Shown here piece by piece: positions 1 to 12,150 of a DNA stretch of 64,000 nt. A model generated the notes under the pieces. The model was not told the origin of the DNA. It saw only the letters and a program-made list of their open reading frames with translations, and made no database searches. A program made the translations under genes and the position numbers. The stretch lies in contig NC_065896.1 in NCBI RefSeq assembly GCF_905147045.1, forward strand, positions 5,853,001 through 5,917,000, read 5' to 3'. Position 1 is the first letter of the stretch; the number at the start of each line of letters is the position of its first letter. The stretch is from Nymphalis io (taxonomy: Eukaryota; Arthropoda; Insecta; Lepidoptera; Nymphalidae).

Positions 1-57
1 GTGCGCACAGCGTAGCTGTACTATCTATTAACTCACTTTAGAACTACTCTAATAGTT

Positions 58-185
58 AAATGGGACGAAAATACAACTTGACCGGAGAGAGATCAGGTGC
101 AGAACTAATGGCTTTACAGGAGACCCTGTATTATTTCAACCTTCTTAACTTCAAGCAGCTACGGAGAATTCTTTGTTAATCCAGT
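58..185 (-). repeat. Decayed family III SINE fragment
   Basis: Read on the minus strand, this stretch aligns by eye with the middle of the fuller family III copy at 41367-41690: the TAAAGCC block, the block ending in CCGGTC, and the spacing between them are kept. The tRNA-like head is absent. Divergence is high, so this is an old copy. Confidence 0.4.
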
Positions 186-712
186 GACCTTTATTTGTAA
201 GTGCCGGGATTTTAATTATCGGAATCTGGCTTATAAATTAGAACCATAAAGACATTTAAGACCTTTAATAAATTTAGCTAGCTATATAAGGCTAGTTAAT
301 TAAAGTTTTCATCTCTATATAAATCTAAATACTTCTGTGACAAGGTGAATACCCGCTAGCTTATACTATATTGCGAAACCGAGCAAAGCGTGTATTATGT
401 AAATTGCTTCGTTCTTTTGCTCGCTTTGTGTTTTATTGAACACTGCGAAAAAATATAGTGGTACATATAATATTATTTTAGTCACTTATTTATTTCCAAC
501 CATTTTTCATAGAAATATATTATGGTGATATCATTTTTTGTAACGTAACCTTACGTCATTTTTACAATATAATAACATAAAAACTAATTTTTTTTAGAGA
601 ATTTTTTTCTTATTGTTAATCAACATCCAACAATACAATTTTATTAACGCTTTTAATTTTATTTCAATACTAAATTATGACAATCGAAAAACATATACAA
701 AACATTTAACCG

Positions 713-770
713 GATTTAACCAGTATACATTATACTGACTAGATTAAACCAGTATACATTATAGTGACTT
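713..770 (+). repeat. 29 bp tandem duplication, two copies
   Basis: Two adjacent 29 bp units (713-741 and 742-770) share AACCAGTATACATTATA and differ at a few positions. No coding or transposon context was seen. Confidence 0.85.
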
Positions 771-1194
771 CAAAACCCTTGGCACTTAAAATATCGTCGT
801 GCAACTAATGTGCATACAATATACAAACCAAGGTCTGTCAAGCTATAAAAATCATTACGTAATCCCCGTAATAAGCTGGCGAATTAACATCAAAATAAAA
901 CCTTTGTATCTGAATATAAAGCCGTGTGTGAAACGCTTTTAGAATATATAATGAGGCCCTATAAATAAATAGTTTTAAATAGGTAATCACTATTTCAAGA
1001 CTATCTAGCGGAGTGATCTCTTGAATTATTTTTACTTCCCTTGTAATTATTAGCTTTAAAATAATATATGAATTAGAACATATATGAAATTTCATTTTAG
1101 GCGAAGAACTACAGCCTTTAAGTGCTTCTCAATGGAATGTTAAAAATGACAACTTTTAAATTTCGATATGGTATTGAAAACAATATTCTACTGG

Positions 1195-1280
1195 CTCTAC
1201 CCAGGGTTTGAATGCAGGACCTAGAGGTATGCCTACCGAGCCTTATTACCTAGTCACTAGAACAGCGAGGCAGTCAAGTT
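1195..1280 (-). repeat. Family III SINE tRNA-like head
   Basis: The minus strand reads GACTGCCTCGCTGTTCTAGT, followed by a box-B-like segment with GGTCCTGC and TTCAAACCC. This is the Pol III promoter head of family III, and the body is missing. Confidence 0.6.
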
Positions 1281-2259
1281 TTAAAGAGAATAATTTAACT
1301 ATTAATCCCAGTATTCTACGGTTTGAATGAATGAAGATCACTTTTAAGGATAAGTCCGTAAAAAATAAATTAAATATTAAATATTAAACTATATAAAATA
1401 ACTAACACACTAAATATTCACAATATCTTTTTGGTTACTTCTCAATTTGGTTTCTTAATAACACATTAAACAACGAAATAGAGTTAAACTTATGTATGTC
1501 AATACACTAAAAATACTATAAACATACTCGTTTTCAATTGACTGTACTTACTCGTACAACTGTCAACACGACTGTACATGACCGCAAGCAAATAAGCGAA
1601 ATATGTGAAAATTACAATGCTTAGTTCAACGAGCTTCGAGCATACAAAACTTTTGAATTGCAAAGTTCGGTAAAGACTAAAACAAACGTACAAGCGTGGA
1701 TATTGTATAACAGAAGTAATTCCTAAGCAAAATACAGCCGTATTAAATCCCTATACCACACCTTAAACGTACGTGTTTAATTTTTAAACAAAGCAAAATA
1801 TATTTAAAAGCTTTAAGTTAGAATTCAAAATGGTTTGTTCATTGGAAATAACAACACTTTTGCATTCTAAACTATTCGTATGTGAAGGAATTTACTAAGA
1901 TGATGATGAAGACTTTATGTTTATTTTGTTATGAATGGTTATATTAGGCATCAAATGTAATCCAACTGGCATTACAATGTTTCATTAAACATTAAATTAC
2001 GAAGTTTTTATTTTATTTATGGCAGATGAAGTTAAAAAAAGAATAACGACTTATTGCTCCGTATTATGTTTACATGTGTACCATAATGAAATCCATAAAT
2101 ACCTGAACTCTATATAAAAGAGACGACCACAAAAACACTAATAAAATAGTTGTGTAATAAGCGTCATATTAAATAAAAAATTAGGTATCAGTGCGTTAGA
2201 GAAAAAAGAAAATATTTGCAATAAAATATTTCATGTAAAAATAGAATAAGATATCTTAC

Positions 2260-2427
2260 AGCGGCCCATACGAGCGCCCATACTGAAGCTGATCGTAATA
2301 TTCCTTTCCAAGGTACAGGATCCTTTGTTGTAATATTTTCTGCTGTCGTGACGTTTTTATTTAAATAATTCAGTTCCTTCTTTGATATATAGGGATGGGT
2401 GTTTGGTGTACTGTAGCACAGGAGACT
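2260..2427 (-). CDS. Gene A exon 5: central cytosolic loop into helix 7
   Basis: 168 bp, 56 codons, with acceptor TTTTTAG|AGTCTCC and donor GCCGCT|GTAAG. It begins SLLCYSTPNTHPYIS and ends VPWKGILRSASVWAL. The charged middle is the large central cytosolic loop between helices 6 and 7. It is the last exon that can be found for gene A in this window; the homologue in gene B (33203-33370) is followed by the next exon within 330 bp. Confidence 0.9.
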
Positions 2428-5400
2428 CTAAAAAATATTTTGATTTTTTATAAATAATAATTTCTACTTATAATTAAGCTATATATTTTTTTCTAAAGGA
2501 CTTTTATAAAAAAAATTAATATTGTAGTTTTAATATCGCTGAATAAAGTACTAATATTTATTAATATAGGAATGAAGGCAGCGGCTAAAGGTTAGTAAAT
2601 TTTAAATAAAGCTCGTTCAAGCCATAATTCACTGAGTTCTGCAAGTTGTAAGTTTGTGCTTAGAGTTCATGTTGAATTTGGCAGCGAGGGAATATATCGC
2701 AAGAATAATGAGGTATAAGAGGAATGAGAGGAATGTTTTAAATTGTTTTCAATTTTAAACATTACAATGTTTTTAAATTTAAACATATTTCCTCAGTAAT
2801 CAAATATATAAAACATTACCCACATAATATACTGATTATAAATGATTTATTATTTATTCAGGTATATATTGAATCACAGAAAACCGCATTTGTTAAACTT
2901 ACCCACAATGTAAACCATAGAAGGCCGAACCCACCAAAGAAATAAAATACATACGCCCAGTCTCTACCATCAGATAATAAAACGCCAGACATAAAAGAGC
3001 CGAAAATATTTCCTATTTGAGCTCCTCCAAACACTAACGCCCCTTGAAAAGATCTTTCGTGTGGTGGCACCCACCTTGCCAACATTATCATGAGAGCCGG
3101 CATCGTTGGACCCTGTAAAAGTAAATATTTATTTTGTAAAGAATAATTATATTTTAATTTAGCAAATTAAACTTTTCTCTTTGACAAAATACGATTGATT
3201 ATCAATATCTGAAATTTAAAACAGTAAATTTACCTCTCCCATTCCTTGCAGAACACGTAGAATGAAGAGCCAAGTGGCACCCCCTGCCCTAATGACGATT
3301 GGCGTTAGGAATGTGAAGAGGGCAGTGCTAAGTAGACCAATTCCCAAGGTCCATTTACCTCCAAATTTTTCTGCCAAATAACCACCGGGTACTTGAGTAG
3401 CGGCGTAGCCATAGTAGAACCCACTCAGGATAAGTCCTTGTGTTTTCTCATCCCAGTCAAATGTTGCGTACTGCAAAGCAATATAAAAGCGGTATAAATA
3501 ACAGTTTGACATTTTCTTGCTTTTTATTAAATTTTCAGTTTTATTTCTAAGCGTTTATCGGAATTTGCAGACAGTTTGCCCATAAGTATTTTAAATAAAG
3601 CTTTGACTTAGTAAGTATTGACTTGCTTAAAAAAATAATCTACATTATAATATTTGCCTCATAGTATGTTTCAAAAACAATACAGTCCAAAAAGTTCTTT
3701 AAGAGGGCCATTTACTTTATTTAAAACAAAGTTATCGCTTACTGGTCGTAGAATAGTTGTTGCATTTCCGCCAACTTCTTCGTCACTAGGACAGGCATTT
3801 GGATCAAAGTGTTCCATTCCATTTTTCGTTCTATTGACCATCTGTGTTATGGCTAAATTAAGACAAACTCTCATTGTATAGGCATTGCATACACCTAGGA
3901 GTCCCATCACTCCTAGAATATAACGCTGTGGTATGATGCAACCTGAAAATTATTTCGTAATATGTTTTTTATTAATTATTTATATATTTTGAATAACCAT
4001 TTTTTTTTTCAAAAATGGTAACTTTGAAATGAAGTGAATAAATATACTAATATCACATAGAAGTATGTTTTGTTTGTGTGATTTTTTTTGGATTGATGCA
4101 AAACTACTTATTCAATTGATTTGAAATTATATTGATATACAATTTGTTTTATATCAATTTTAAATTTACTTATATAAAATTGTATACTTCTATATCCTAA
4201 ATTGTTCGATAGATTAGTCGGAAAGAAAACTGTCTGACCGTACGCTTTCCAAGCGAATGCTGTCAAAAGTATAAAACATACACGAGATTCTATAAGAGTT
4301 TTGTCTCTGAAAATTGCAACAAAATACGTATGTTACGGGTAATTAGTTTTTGTTTTCGCCTATTCATGCATACAGATTAGTTGAATTGACTTTATCGTTT
4401 ATATTCTGTAGGTACGAGTGTGTTATTTTCATTGGAATTATATAATTATTTATTACTATTGTTTATTGAGTGTTGATATGTAAGTTTATTAAAAATATTA
4501 GGTTTTATGTCGAATCTTAGTACTAAGATAACTGTTTAAAACATTTTTTATCTCATTCTAATTAAAAATATATTTTACATTTTGCTTTTGCCATTAATTC
4601 TCTCGCATACAATTCGCATAATGTTAGTTTATATGAGTGTGTGTGTGTAAGGAATTTAACGATCAATTTGCGCATTCAATTATAAAAGTACATTAAAATT
4701 TAGTCATATTTATTTCTAATGTACATAAAAATATGTTTGTGTTTAAAGATTACATTAAAAGTAAAAGTTATTAAATTGTTTTTTTCATAAATACTCGATG
4801 AAATATATTAGAATCAAATCTATTTTATTCAGTTTCATTACATAATTGTTAATGTGATGTATATATAATATAGGTAAGAATACATCCTTCCTTTATATAC
4901 TATGATCTTGATAAGATAATTTACAACATTGATAAGCCTTTGATTTGAACCGCGAACGTCCGTTTGCAACTGATATCACGTTATCTAAACATCATATCAA
5001 TACAAACATGGCACATTTTCATCTCGCAACCAAACAATATATTACAAAACTTAAATAAATAGCTAACAAACAATGATATGATGAAAGCGAGATGGCCTAG
5101 TGGTAAGAACGGGTGAATCTTAACCGATGATCGTGGGTTTAGACCCGGGCAAGCACCACTGAATTTTCATGTGCTTAATTTGTTATTATAATTTATCTCG
5201 TGTTTGACGGTGAAGGAAAACATCGTGAGGAAATCTGCGTGAGTCTAATTTCACTGAAACTTTGCCACATGTATATTCCACCAATCCGCATTAGAGCAGC
5301 GTGGTGAAATAAGCACCAAACCTTCTCCTAAAAAGGGAGAGGAGGCTTAGCCCAGCAGTGGGACATTCACAGACTGTTACTGTAAACAATGATATATACA

Positions 5401-8400
5401 TATACTTATCGTAAATCGTTAAACCTGTATCATTTTTAACGCACAGCCGAAACGATTGAATCTAGAAAGCTTTTAGGAAATTTTAATTTTAAGAGTGTAA
5501 TAGGGAGGATTACACATATTATATAATAATGTCCTTCTGTCAAGTCAGTAACTTTTTTATTAGTCTGGATTCAGACATCAAAATATCTTTTTTCTTTGTT
5601 TTATGTTAATATCAGATTTTTTGGTATTTATTATATAATTCTAAGAAGAACTTTACATTTACTTACAATTTTTATTAATCATTTTATAATTATATTTATT
5701 GTAAATAACTTTGAAATTTCCAGTTCAGTATAACCAGATACATTGAATTGAATGAATTGCCAATGAAAAGAGCTGTACAATATCGATAAGTTTTATCAGT
5801 TCAACTAGGTAACTTCAGTTTTATTGGCAATGAAAAATGTCTGGTTGTGGAACTGGAACAATATCGAATAGTGGATTGTATACTATAGCTACTTATTTTT
5901 ATCTCTACTTTACGACAGCTAGATAGAAGGTTATCACCCACAAAAACTAATCTAAATAAAAACAAATAATTATTATTTGTAACTTATTTATTCTTTTATG
6001 TAAGTAATCGTATTTTATTATTTTTTAAGAATATTAATAATATCCATTTCAAGGAATTACTAATATTCCTATTTACTGCTCCAATTAAGAGTAAAGCTTG
6101 TATTTGGAGCGGAATGACAATAGTAGTCGGAATCGAACCTGCGAGTTTTACATCCTTTGGCCGCATATATACCATTGCGCTATTGAAGCTTTATTATATC
6201 TTATTTAGTGGAAAAGCGATCAAGATACCACATAATTATATGGTAGTTATATTTGTATTCTTGTTATTGTTATCAGCCTAAGTGTCGAGTATTGAACTCT
6301 GAACAAATTTTTCACTTAAGTAATTATAAAAATATATATAATACCGATCACGATAGCTTAGGTGTTTAATAAGAACATTATTATTTTTTATTAAAAAAAG
6401 TTCTGGCACCCGATCGCAGCACCAAGGTCCAATCTAAACCATTAAAAACATAAAAAAAATATCAATATCGGTTCAGCCGTTTTGGAGTTCAGTGACATGC
6501 ACACATGCAAAAGAATTATATAAATAAATTGAATTGAATTGTATTATAAATTTTATATATATGTAATATTTTATATATATAAATATAAATTTTATATTTT
6601 AGAGATATCGCGTTGTAATAGTTGAATAATTAAACACCAATGTTAAAGGCCAGGGTTTCGGTAGATAATCATTTAATTTGAAACTGAACATGTACGCATT
6701 ATTATTTATATAAGACGAATTATTACCATCTACATGTTTAAGCTGCTTAATTTGGATAAATACGTTTGGTAATTGTTTCAAAAATTAGGACGCTTATAAA
6801 ATTTTTCATTAAATGTGCTATCCACTTATTTTTTAAATCGGGTTGGTCGATTCTGATATTACTGAGCATATACTAATATTTTAAATAAAGTCGTTCATAG
6901 TTTAAATCGGTAGAAATATTAAATAATGCTTAAATATTCTAGAAATTTCTATGCGTGGTTACTCACACGTTTTTTATCTTTACTCCAATGCCCTTATATA
7001 CAAGAAGTTGATTGACAGTGATTTTCTTCGTAAGCCTTAACCTTGAACTACTGATAAAGTACGATGAGAGCTCGCCCTATTTAAGATATGTAATAAAATA
7101 GATAGAACTCGTAAATACACTATGACATTTTACGTACACTTTATGAGGACGATATTCTCCTGATGTCGGCCATTTTCAACATAGATTAGCAATCTGCGTA
7201 TTTAAGATTATATTGCATTAGCGTTTGTACAAATATGCGTACACTCTCTATTCTCTTACTTTTATTTTCCACGGGGATAACAGTTCGATACAAGCAGAGA
7301 ATAGATTTACTTAATAGTGTTATTTCTATGGGACGAAAGTGTAAAACTGCAAGGTTACTACTAAAAATATCTAGATACAAACAATAATATTATATATTTT
7401 AGCCCGAAACGGGATTCGAATTTAGTCGCTGAAAAGGTTAGTCCTGTAGTGACTACAACGAGTAACTTTATCATAAAAAATACATAATTTTTACAACTCA
7501 ATTATCATATACATTAAATGACATGGATATCAATACATTTACTTTAATATTTCATCATGAATATAATACAACACGCTTCGCTCGGCCAAGTCAATTATGT
7601 GATCAAGTGTTTTTTTTTTTATGAAACAATAAGTTTGTTTCAGAAATAATTATGAATATTTAAGTAATTTTATTACATATTACACAAAACAGGTAGTATA
7701 TAAATATTACTAGCCTGTCAATTTTATTATAATCGTGGCGGGATAAAATAAACTCCAATCATAGGATGTCAAACATAAAAAGTTTCATCAAAAACGGTTC
7801 AGTAGTTTTTGCGTGATCTTTGAACCGACAAACAGTGTCAAAGTGTCAAGTTGTCAAAACCTAATTAGATATTTATTAAACGTGTAAAACGTCGAAAGAG
7901 GAATATGTAAGAACTTAAGAACTTTCATTTCGTATCGTATTTGTGAATTGTTGGAATCTGACAAACGGTGAATACGTTATTTTGTTTTTTGTAAATGTTA
8001 TTATAACAGTCAATATGTGATATGCGATCACTTTCTGATATCGATCGTTATCTGCTTTGAGTTTCGAGTTTGTTCTTACAGAATAAAGAATGATCATTAC
8101 AATCACAACACATTATTTACACAACTTACTTTATCATTCATATTCAGATATACGTTTCTCAATTTAGAATAGCTTAGGACTTTATGAGAGAGAAACTTAG
8201 TTCAAAAAATAAATCCAACCTTGAAATAAAATTTTAATTAGTAAATGCTAGATTTTCTATTATTATATTATAGTACAAAATCAATAATTATTTGAAATCA
8301 ACATAAGAAACGTATGCGTACGTACATATATATGTATGGTAGCATAAGTAAGATGCTTAGCAAGATATCTTAAATACGGGTAAATACCGGGTTTTTGACA

Positions 8401-9130
8401 TGGTTAGTCCTTACTCTAGTAGGGACTAAACCTTCTTTTTATGATACCATATGACCATATTCAAGGTCACTGTCATCGCTTACCACCAGCTGGCCCATAT
8501 ACATATCTACCGCTCGTTTATATACTTATTTTACTAACATATCATCTAAATAACATATAATAATTGCAAATATAATTTCACTATTATAATATAATATATT
8601 TTACTGATAAGAGAACATTATTAGTTTTAAGCTAATCACGATTAAATAGACTACAGCTATGAGTGGATTTAAACGAGATATATCTGGTGAACCGATTTGT
8701 CACGCCTAAGTTACAATCGATGAATCGTTTGTGAAAATTTCGTAACAGTCAGTTTAAATACACGAGATAACTTTTTAATTGAATTGCAAAAATTCTATTA
8801 CCGAATCATGTAGTTCTAAATATTAAACAATAAGTGTTAGTACTTCGAAACGTATTCCCGTGTGAAAGGTCAGTGAGCCAGTGTAATTGTAGAGACATAA
8901 CAGTTAAAATCCCGCGGTTCGCTGCACAATGACATTGCAAGGCACGTCTAGTGTTACTTAAAATAGAGGTGACCTCTTTAAGTTGATCATATTTTGTTTT
9001 ATTATTTACTTTAAGTAAATATATACTTACATGATCGTAGTGTTCGTGTTAGGGCAGTGTCTTTCCTCTTCGGTGTCTGAGTTTTCAGGCCAAGCAAATT
9101 ATGCGCCTGCACTTGATTTAACTCGTCCAT
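2260..9130 (-). CDS. SLC17-type MFS transporter, putative inorganic phosphate cotransporter (gene A, 3' end missing)
   Basis: Minus-strand gene in five coding exons: 9031-9130, 3743-3942, 3234-3470, 2903-3112 and 2260-2427. They join in phase to 305 codons. Visible family marks are the first membrane helix with NAYTMRVCLNLAITQMV (residues about 50-66), a following external loop with N-x-T sequons (NRT, NAT), the MFS motif GGYLAEKFGGKW (about 128-139), and RVLQGMGEGPTMPAL with the cytosolic loop ARWVPPHERS. SLC17 proteins are Na+- or H+-coupled carriers of organic or inorganic anions in plasma or vesicle membranes; substrate cannot be read from sequence. Full-length members have about 480-550 residues and 12 helices, so roughly the last 180-200 residues are absent after the donor at 2259. 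Gene B is a tandem paralogue, about 82% identical by hand count over the 79-residue third exon of A. No frameshift or stop was seen in the five exons. The gene may continue left of the window or be a truncated duplicate. Confidence 0.85.
2903..3112 (-). CDS. Gene A exon 4: helices 4-6 region
   Basis: 210 bp, 70 codons, with acceptor CAG|GGTCC and donor TGG|GTAAGT. It encodes GPTMPALMIMLARWVPPHER, the GGAQIGNIFGSFMSG helix and a helix ending GLLWFTLW. The length equals the homologous exon at 33772-33981. Confidence 0.92.
3234..3470 (-). CDS. Gene A exon 3: helices 2-4 with MFS motif
   Basis: 237 bp, 79 codons in phase 0, with acceptor TTTGCAG and donor GAG|GTAAAT. It contains FDWDEKTQGLILSGFYYGYA and GGYLAEKFGGKW, and ends RVLQGMGE. 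By hand count it has 14 differences in 79 residues from the gene B exon at 34352-34588. All replacements look conservative or are in loops, as expected under purifying selection. Confidence 0.92.
3743..3942 (-). CDS. Gene A exon 2: helix 1 and first external loop
   Basis: 200 bp, opened by TTTTCAG and closed by a GTAAGC donor. It encodes the first helix (IPQRYILGVMGLLGVCNAYTMRV) and a glycosylatable loop ending ILRP. Length and phases are identical to the homologous exon of gene B at 34779-34978. Confidence 0.9.
5080..5383 (+). mobile_element. Family I SINE, near full length
   Basis: Full tRNA-derived head (box A in GAGATGGCCTAGTGG; box B in GGGTTTAGACCC), a conserved central body, and the 3' end CCCAGCAGTGGGACATTCAC. 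It is flanked by a perfect 12 bp target-site duplication, AAACAATGATAT, at 5068-5079 and 5384-5395. This marks LINE-mediated retroposition and a fairly recent insertion. It resembles SINEs described from butterflies; no family name is certain without a database search. Confidence 0.85.
6110..6190 (-). repeat. tRNA-like SINE head (third tRNA-type family)
   Basis: The minus strand gives TAGCGCAATGGT (box A-like), then GCAGGTTCGATTCCGACT (box B). The sequence between is unlike families I and III. A cousin with CACAGGTTCGATCCTGAT lies at 40305-40380. No cloverleaf could be folded convincingly, so it is not called a tRNA gene. Confidence 0.5.
6385..6525. repeat. Remnant of family IV-like element
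   Basis: Contains the typical tail phrase ATCGGTTCAGCCGTTTTGGAG followed by CAGTGACATGCACACA, seen in many lepidopteran interspersed repeats. It is strongly decayed. Confidence 0.4.
7395..7460 (-). repeat. tRNA-like SINE head remnant
   Basis: Minus strand has CTACAGGACTAACC, then ATTCGAATCCCGTTTCGGG, resembling a Pol III box B. No body was recognised. Confidence 0.35.
7700..7840. repeat. Family IV-like element remnant
   Basis: Holds AGTTTCATCAAAAACGGTTC and AGTAGTTTTTGCGTGATC, phrases common to a widespread lepidopteran repeat, next to a GGCGGGATAAAATAA stretch. Boundaries are unclear. Confidence 0.4.
9031..9130 (-). CDS. Gene A coding exon 1 (N-terminus)
   Basis: ATG at 9130-9128 opens 33 codons (MDELNQVQAHNLLGL at the front, a basic PKRK stretch, end TRTLRS) plus one base, then an excellent donor GTAAGT. 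The leftover T plus the first two bases of the exon at 3942 make a Cys codon, so the joined protein reads RSCCIIPQRYILGVMG, the usual entry into SLC17 helix 1. Phase match, donor quality and a short polar N-terminus support it. The intron to the next exon is 5.1 kb. No acceptor was found just upstream of the ATG. Confidence 0.75.
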
Positions 9131-11496
9131 ATTTTTTATTTAAAAAAAAAAACTCAATAAATGTCCTTGAAAACTTTTCCTAATATCGTATTCGATTTAT
9201 CACTGAAAAACCACAACATACATGTATCAATTAAAATGGACGTGTTTTGTTCGAATCACATATTTACATTGTGTATTTTTTATTCAGTTGTTGGTATACT
9301 TTATCATTTAGAATAACAGTCAATGCATTTTTTATAACTGTAACACATACGCGGTATGTTATTAATTGCTTTAATGAATTAATACAAAATATATATTTCT
9401 TTATATGTTTCATTATGATATGCCAATAATTTTAAACGCAGTTATAACTTCAGCATATACACTTATTTTTTTTAATATACTTACACACAGACATTAATTT
9501 AATCATACCTTCACTGTTTTTTTGTTCTTAATAAAAAATTTAAATTTATTTACATTATATAATTTTATTACGAACGACGCATTTAATTTTATTAAAAAAA
9601 TAATAAATTAAATTAAAAGTTATTTGATGATTTAATTGAAAATAAAAAGAAGCGATTGCAGTTTTAAGTAACTTTAGAAATTATTATAATATTAAATGAA
9701 ATTGTCACTTTTAGTTCGAGATTATTTATTCATTTACCTCAATATTGAACACAATTGTTAATCAACATTAATTTACATTGTGGTTTTAATTCAAAAACAC
9801 ATCACATTCACGTCACGAGAACAATGTATATGACAGTCTGTCATGTGTTCGCAATCTCTATCAATGTCTAACGAAGCTTGCGTACGCGCGTATCGCTAGA
9901 GCACATGGCGAATATTGTCATAGCTCTTAGGCCGATTACCCACGCTAAAACCGACTTCATAGGTTGTCGGCCTTGAGTCGAGTCCATCGTTTACCCGGTA
10001 CGAGAACCGATACCAGTTACAGTATAATAAGCAAATAGTGAAAATGATACGACAATCTGGTACATGATTGCGGCCTGTGAATACGTTTTGAATCATTCGA
10101 ATTTCGAATCAACAATGCGAAAATCGTTTGTTAACGAAGATACATGTAAAGCTAAGTCCTTTAAAATGTTAGTATGAAGCTTAAACTATTCTAAATGTTT
10201 TTAAACAAATTAACGTTGTGAATTAATTTAACCAAATATAAATGTGATATAATTTACGATCAACAAATTATCTATAAGTTTAATTTAAGTAAAACATTTA
10301 AATGTGATTTTTATTACAAGTTATTTTTCTTTAGTAAATAAAATAACAATACTTATATAACGTGATAATAAAATGAGGCCATAAACATGTGAATGAGATA
10401 TTTTTGCTTAATATCGTGTCCTTATTTTGATAGAATTAGTTAATTATTTTGACTGTTTATTTTTCTCTTTACTTTCTATGGTTACGTTTAATGTATCGCT
10501 GTTATTATATCTTGTGTAAGTTGCAAACAAAGACAAAAATACATATATAATGCTATATATATTTGATAAAGCTATATCTTTTCTCGTTTTTTTTATCTCA
10601 ATAATACTAACTATGCTGAAATGAAAACATACGAAAGTTTAATAATATGCCAATTTATAATTTTTAAATATTTTTTACATTTCGTACAAATTTTTTGTTA
10701 TAGCTTTCAATGTTATGAGAGAAAATATATGATTTAGGTGGCGAAAGAAAGCTATTTGCCGAACGTTAGCAAAACTGACAAATTTTCCAAGATTTTGACC
10801 AGCTTGATTTCAAAAATATTAATATAACTGTATTTTAAATATAAAAAAGAACGTCTTTTATTTTGTTTAATAAAAAAAACAAATGTATGTGAAACAAATA
10901 AACATATGATATATGTGCTCGATTTATTTGTGACGTAATTTATTAATAAACGTTTATTTTTAATAAATAAATTTACGTAACACAACAAATACAGAGCCTT
11001 AACAAACCGGGTCACTGAGGTCTTGATAACGATATTGTTCTATAGGAAATAGAAATTATAAGTAATAAATGATTTCCTATCAAGGCACTGTATATATGTA
11101 CGTTGTATATAACTATATTATTTATAGGTCGAAAATTATATTGCATTTTCCTTAAATATATTGCAATAATTTTAACATATATTATAAATTACTTATTTCT
11201 TAATTAAATAGTATTCTATTTATAATAGCTTAGCAACGTGATTATAAATAGTTGAGTAATTTATAAGTTAAATAATATAAGTATTTTATCAATTTGAATA
11301 ATGTCAAAGATCAATTTTGCGCAACATTTTACTTATTTGCATAGTCATTGGTTTTAATATAAAACCACAACGCGATATAACTTGTTTTGAGTGTGAAGTT
11401 ATTCACTTATAGGAACATCTGTAACTTAATTGATATAAAAGCGGACTTAAAAAGGAATATCTAATACGTATTTTAATTATTTATATTAATACTGTT
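9131..11496. other. Spacer upstream of gene A
   Basis: No gene was recognised. It holds the likely 5' flank of gene A. Bases 9840-10090 are visibly less AT-rich than the surroundings (CGTACGCGCGTATCGC and a run of CG dinucleotides) and might include a promoter or untranslated exon, but no donor linking it to 9130 could be shown. Confidence 0.4.
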
Positions 11497-11735
11497 GGTT
11501 GGGCTCTGTGCAAGCTCGTCTAAGTAGGTACCACTCACTCATCAGTTATTCTACCGCAAAACAGCAATACTTGGTATTGTTGTGTTCCGTATTGAAGGTG
11601 AACCAATTATAGACACAAGGGACATAACATATTGGTTCCAAAGGTTGGTGGCGCTTTGGCGATGTAAGTGATGGTTAACACTTCTTACAATGCCAATGTC
11701 TATGGGCGTTGGTGACTTTTTATTTTTTATAAAAG
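11497..11735 (+). repeat. Family II repeat copy
   Basis: Starts GGGCTCTGTGCAAGCTCGTC and runs through GGTATTGTTGTGTTCC, CAAGGGACATAAC and CAATGTCTATGGGCGTTGG. It stops before the usual CCCATATGCTCGTCC end. Confidence 0.75.
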
Positions 11736-11767
11736 TCTACCTGTTTGTTATGGCTTTTGAGTTTAAA

Positions 11768-11838
11768 AAAAGCATTGGTTAAGGTTAATCTTAACCAATG
11801 CTTTTGTGTTCTAACAACTGAGCCATCTCGGCTCGGAG
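11768..11838 (-). repeat. Family I SINE head with perfect 16 bp inverted repeat
   Basis: Minus strand reads GAGCCGAGATGGCTCAG, the family I head. Where the head should continue into CTTAACCGATGAT, the copy has a perfect hairpin: arms 11768-11783 and 11790-11805, loop of 6 nt. One arm is the normal SINE segment (CTTAACCAATGC) and the other its inverted copy. Confidence 0.7.
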
Positions 11839-11999
11839 ATTTGGTATAATGACATGATATGTTTGTTAAAATATACGATACTCCGATACGATTAGTGGTA
11901 TTACATTAACGGCATAAAAAGTGTCTCTGTCACATATCCCAAATGGAGCCAATAAAAATTATTGAGTTTTTCAGCAGTTCGATGTTTTGAAGTTTAGGT

Positions 12000-12150
12000 T
12001 AGGTAGTATTTCCACTCCGACTCGTAAGCCCGTAAAGCCTGTACTTTGTTTGGTCGTGTCGCAATACGCTCCGGATTATGAGAGTCCGGGATTATAAATT
12101 GCAACTGTATTTGCATCTCCCTTACGAATGGCCGCAGTAGCCGGAATTGG
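12000..12150 (+). repeat. Family III SINE body fragment
   Basis: Shares CCGGATTATGAGAGTCCGGGATTA and TGCAACTGTATTTGCA with the 41367-41690 copy, and ends in GGCCGCAGTAGCCGGAATT. The head is missing and the copy is diverged. Confidence 0.55.

Larger units (their letters stand above)
1..2259. other. AT-rich stretch without recognisable gene
   Basis: No exon can be supported here. I looked on the minus strand for counterparts of the last four exons of the paralogue at 29385-32879 (the GHDWGYY, ATGPAICII, NALDLAPNYAG and WRLAFWVCF blocks) and found none. The stretch holds two decayed SINE pieces (58-185 and 1195-1280) and a 29 bp tandem duplication (713-770). If the gene ending at 2260 continues to the left, this is intron; otherwise it is intergenic. 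Confidence 0.5.
3943..9030 (-). other. Gene A intron 1, 5.1 kb
   Basis: Contains one well-preserved family I SINE (5080-5383) and decayed repeats (6110-6190, 6385-6525, 7395-7460, 7700-7840). I did not recognise an exon matching gene B exon 2 (SKLTLAALIFVFYVAM). The remainder is AT-rich, with short runs such as a GTGTGTGT run near 4638. Confidence 0.6.

Noticed and set aside
838..1095. Minus-strand 85-codon open frame, possible continuation of gene A
   Set aside because: The translation has no SLC17 features, and the conserved C-terminal blocks are absent.
3654..3881. Plus-strand 75-codon open frame
   Set aside because: Antisense to gene A exon 2.
6110..6190. Possible tRNA gene
   Set aside because: Box A and box B are visible, but no full cloverleaf or acceptor stem was found, and a related copy exists at 40305-40380; better explained as a SINE head.
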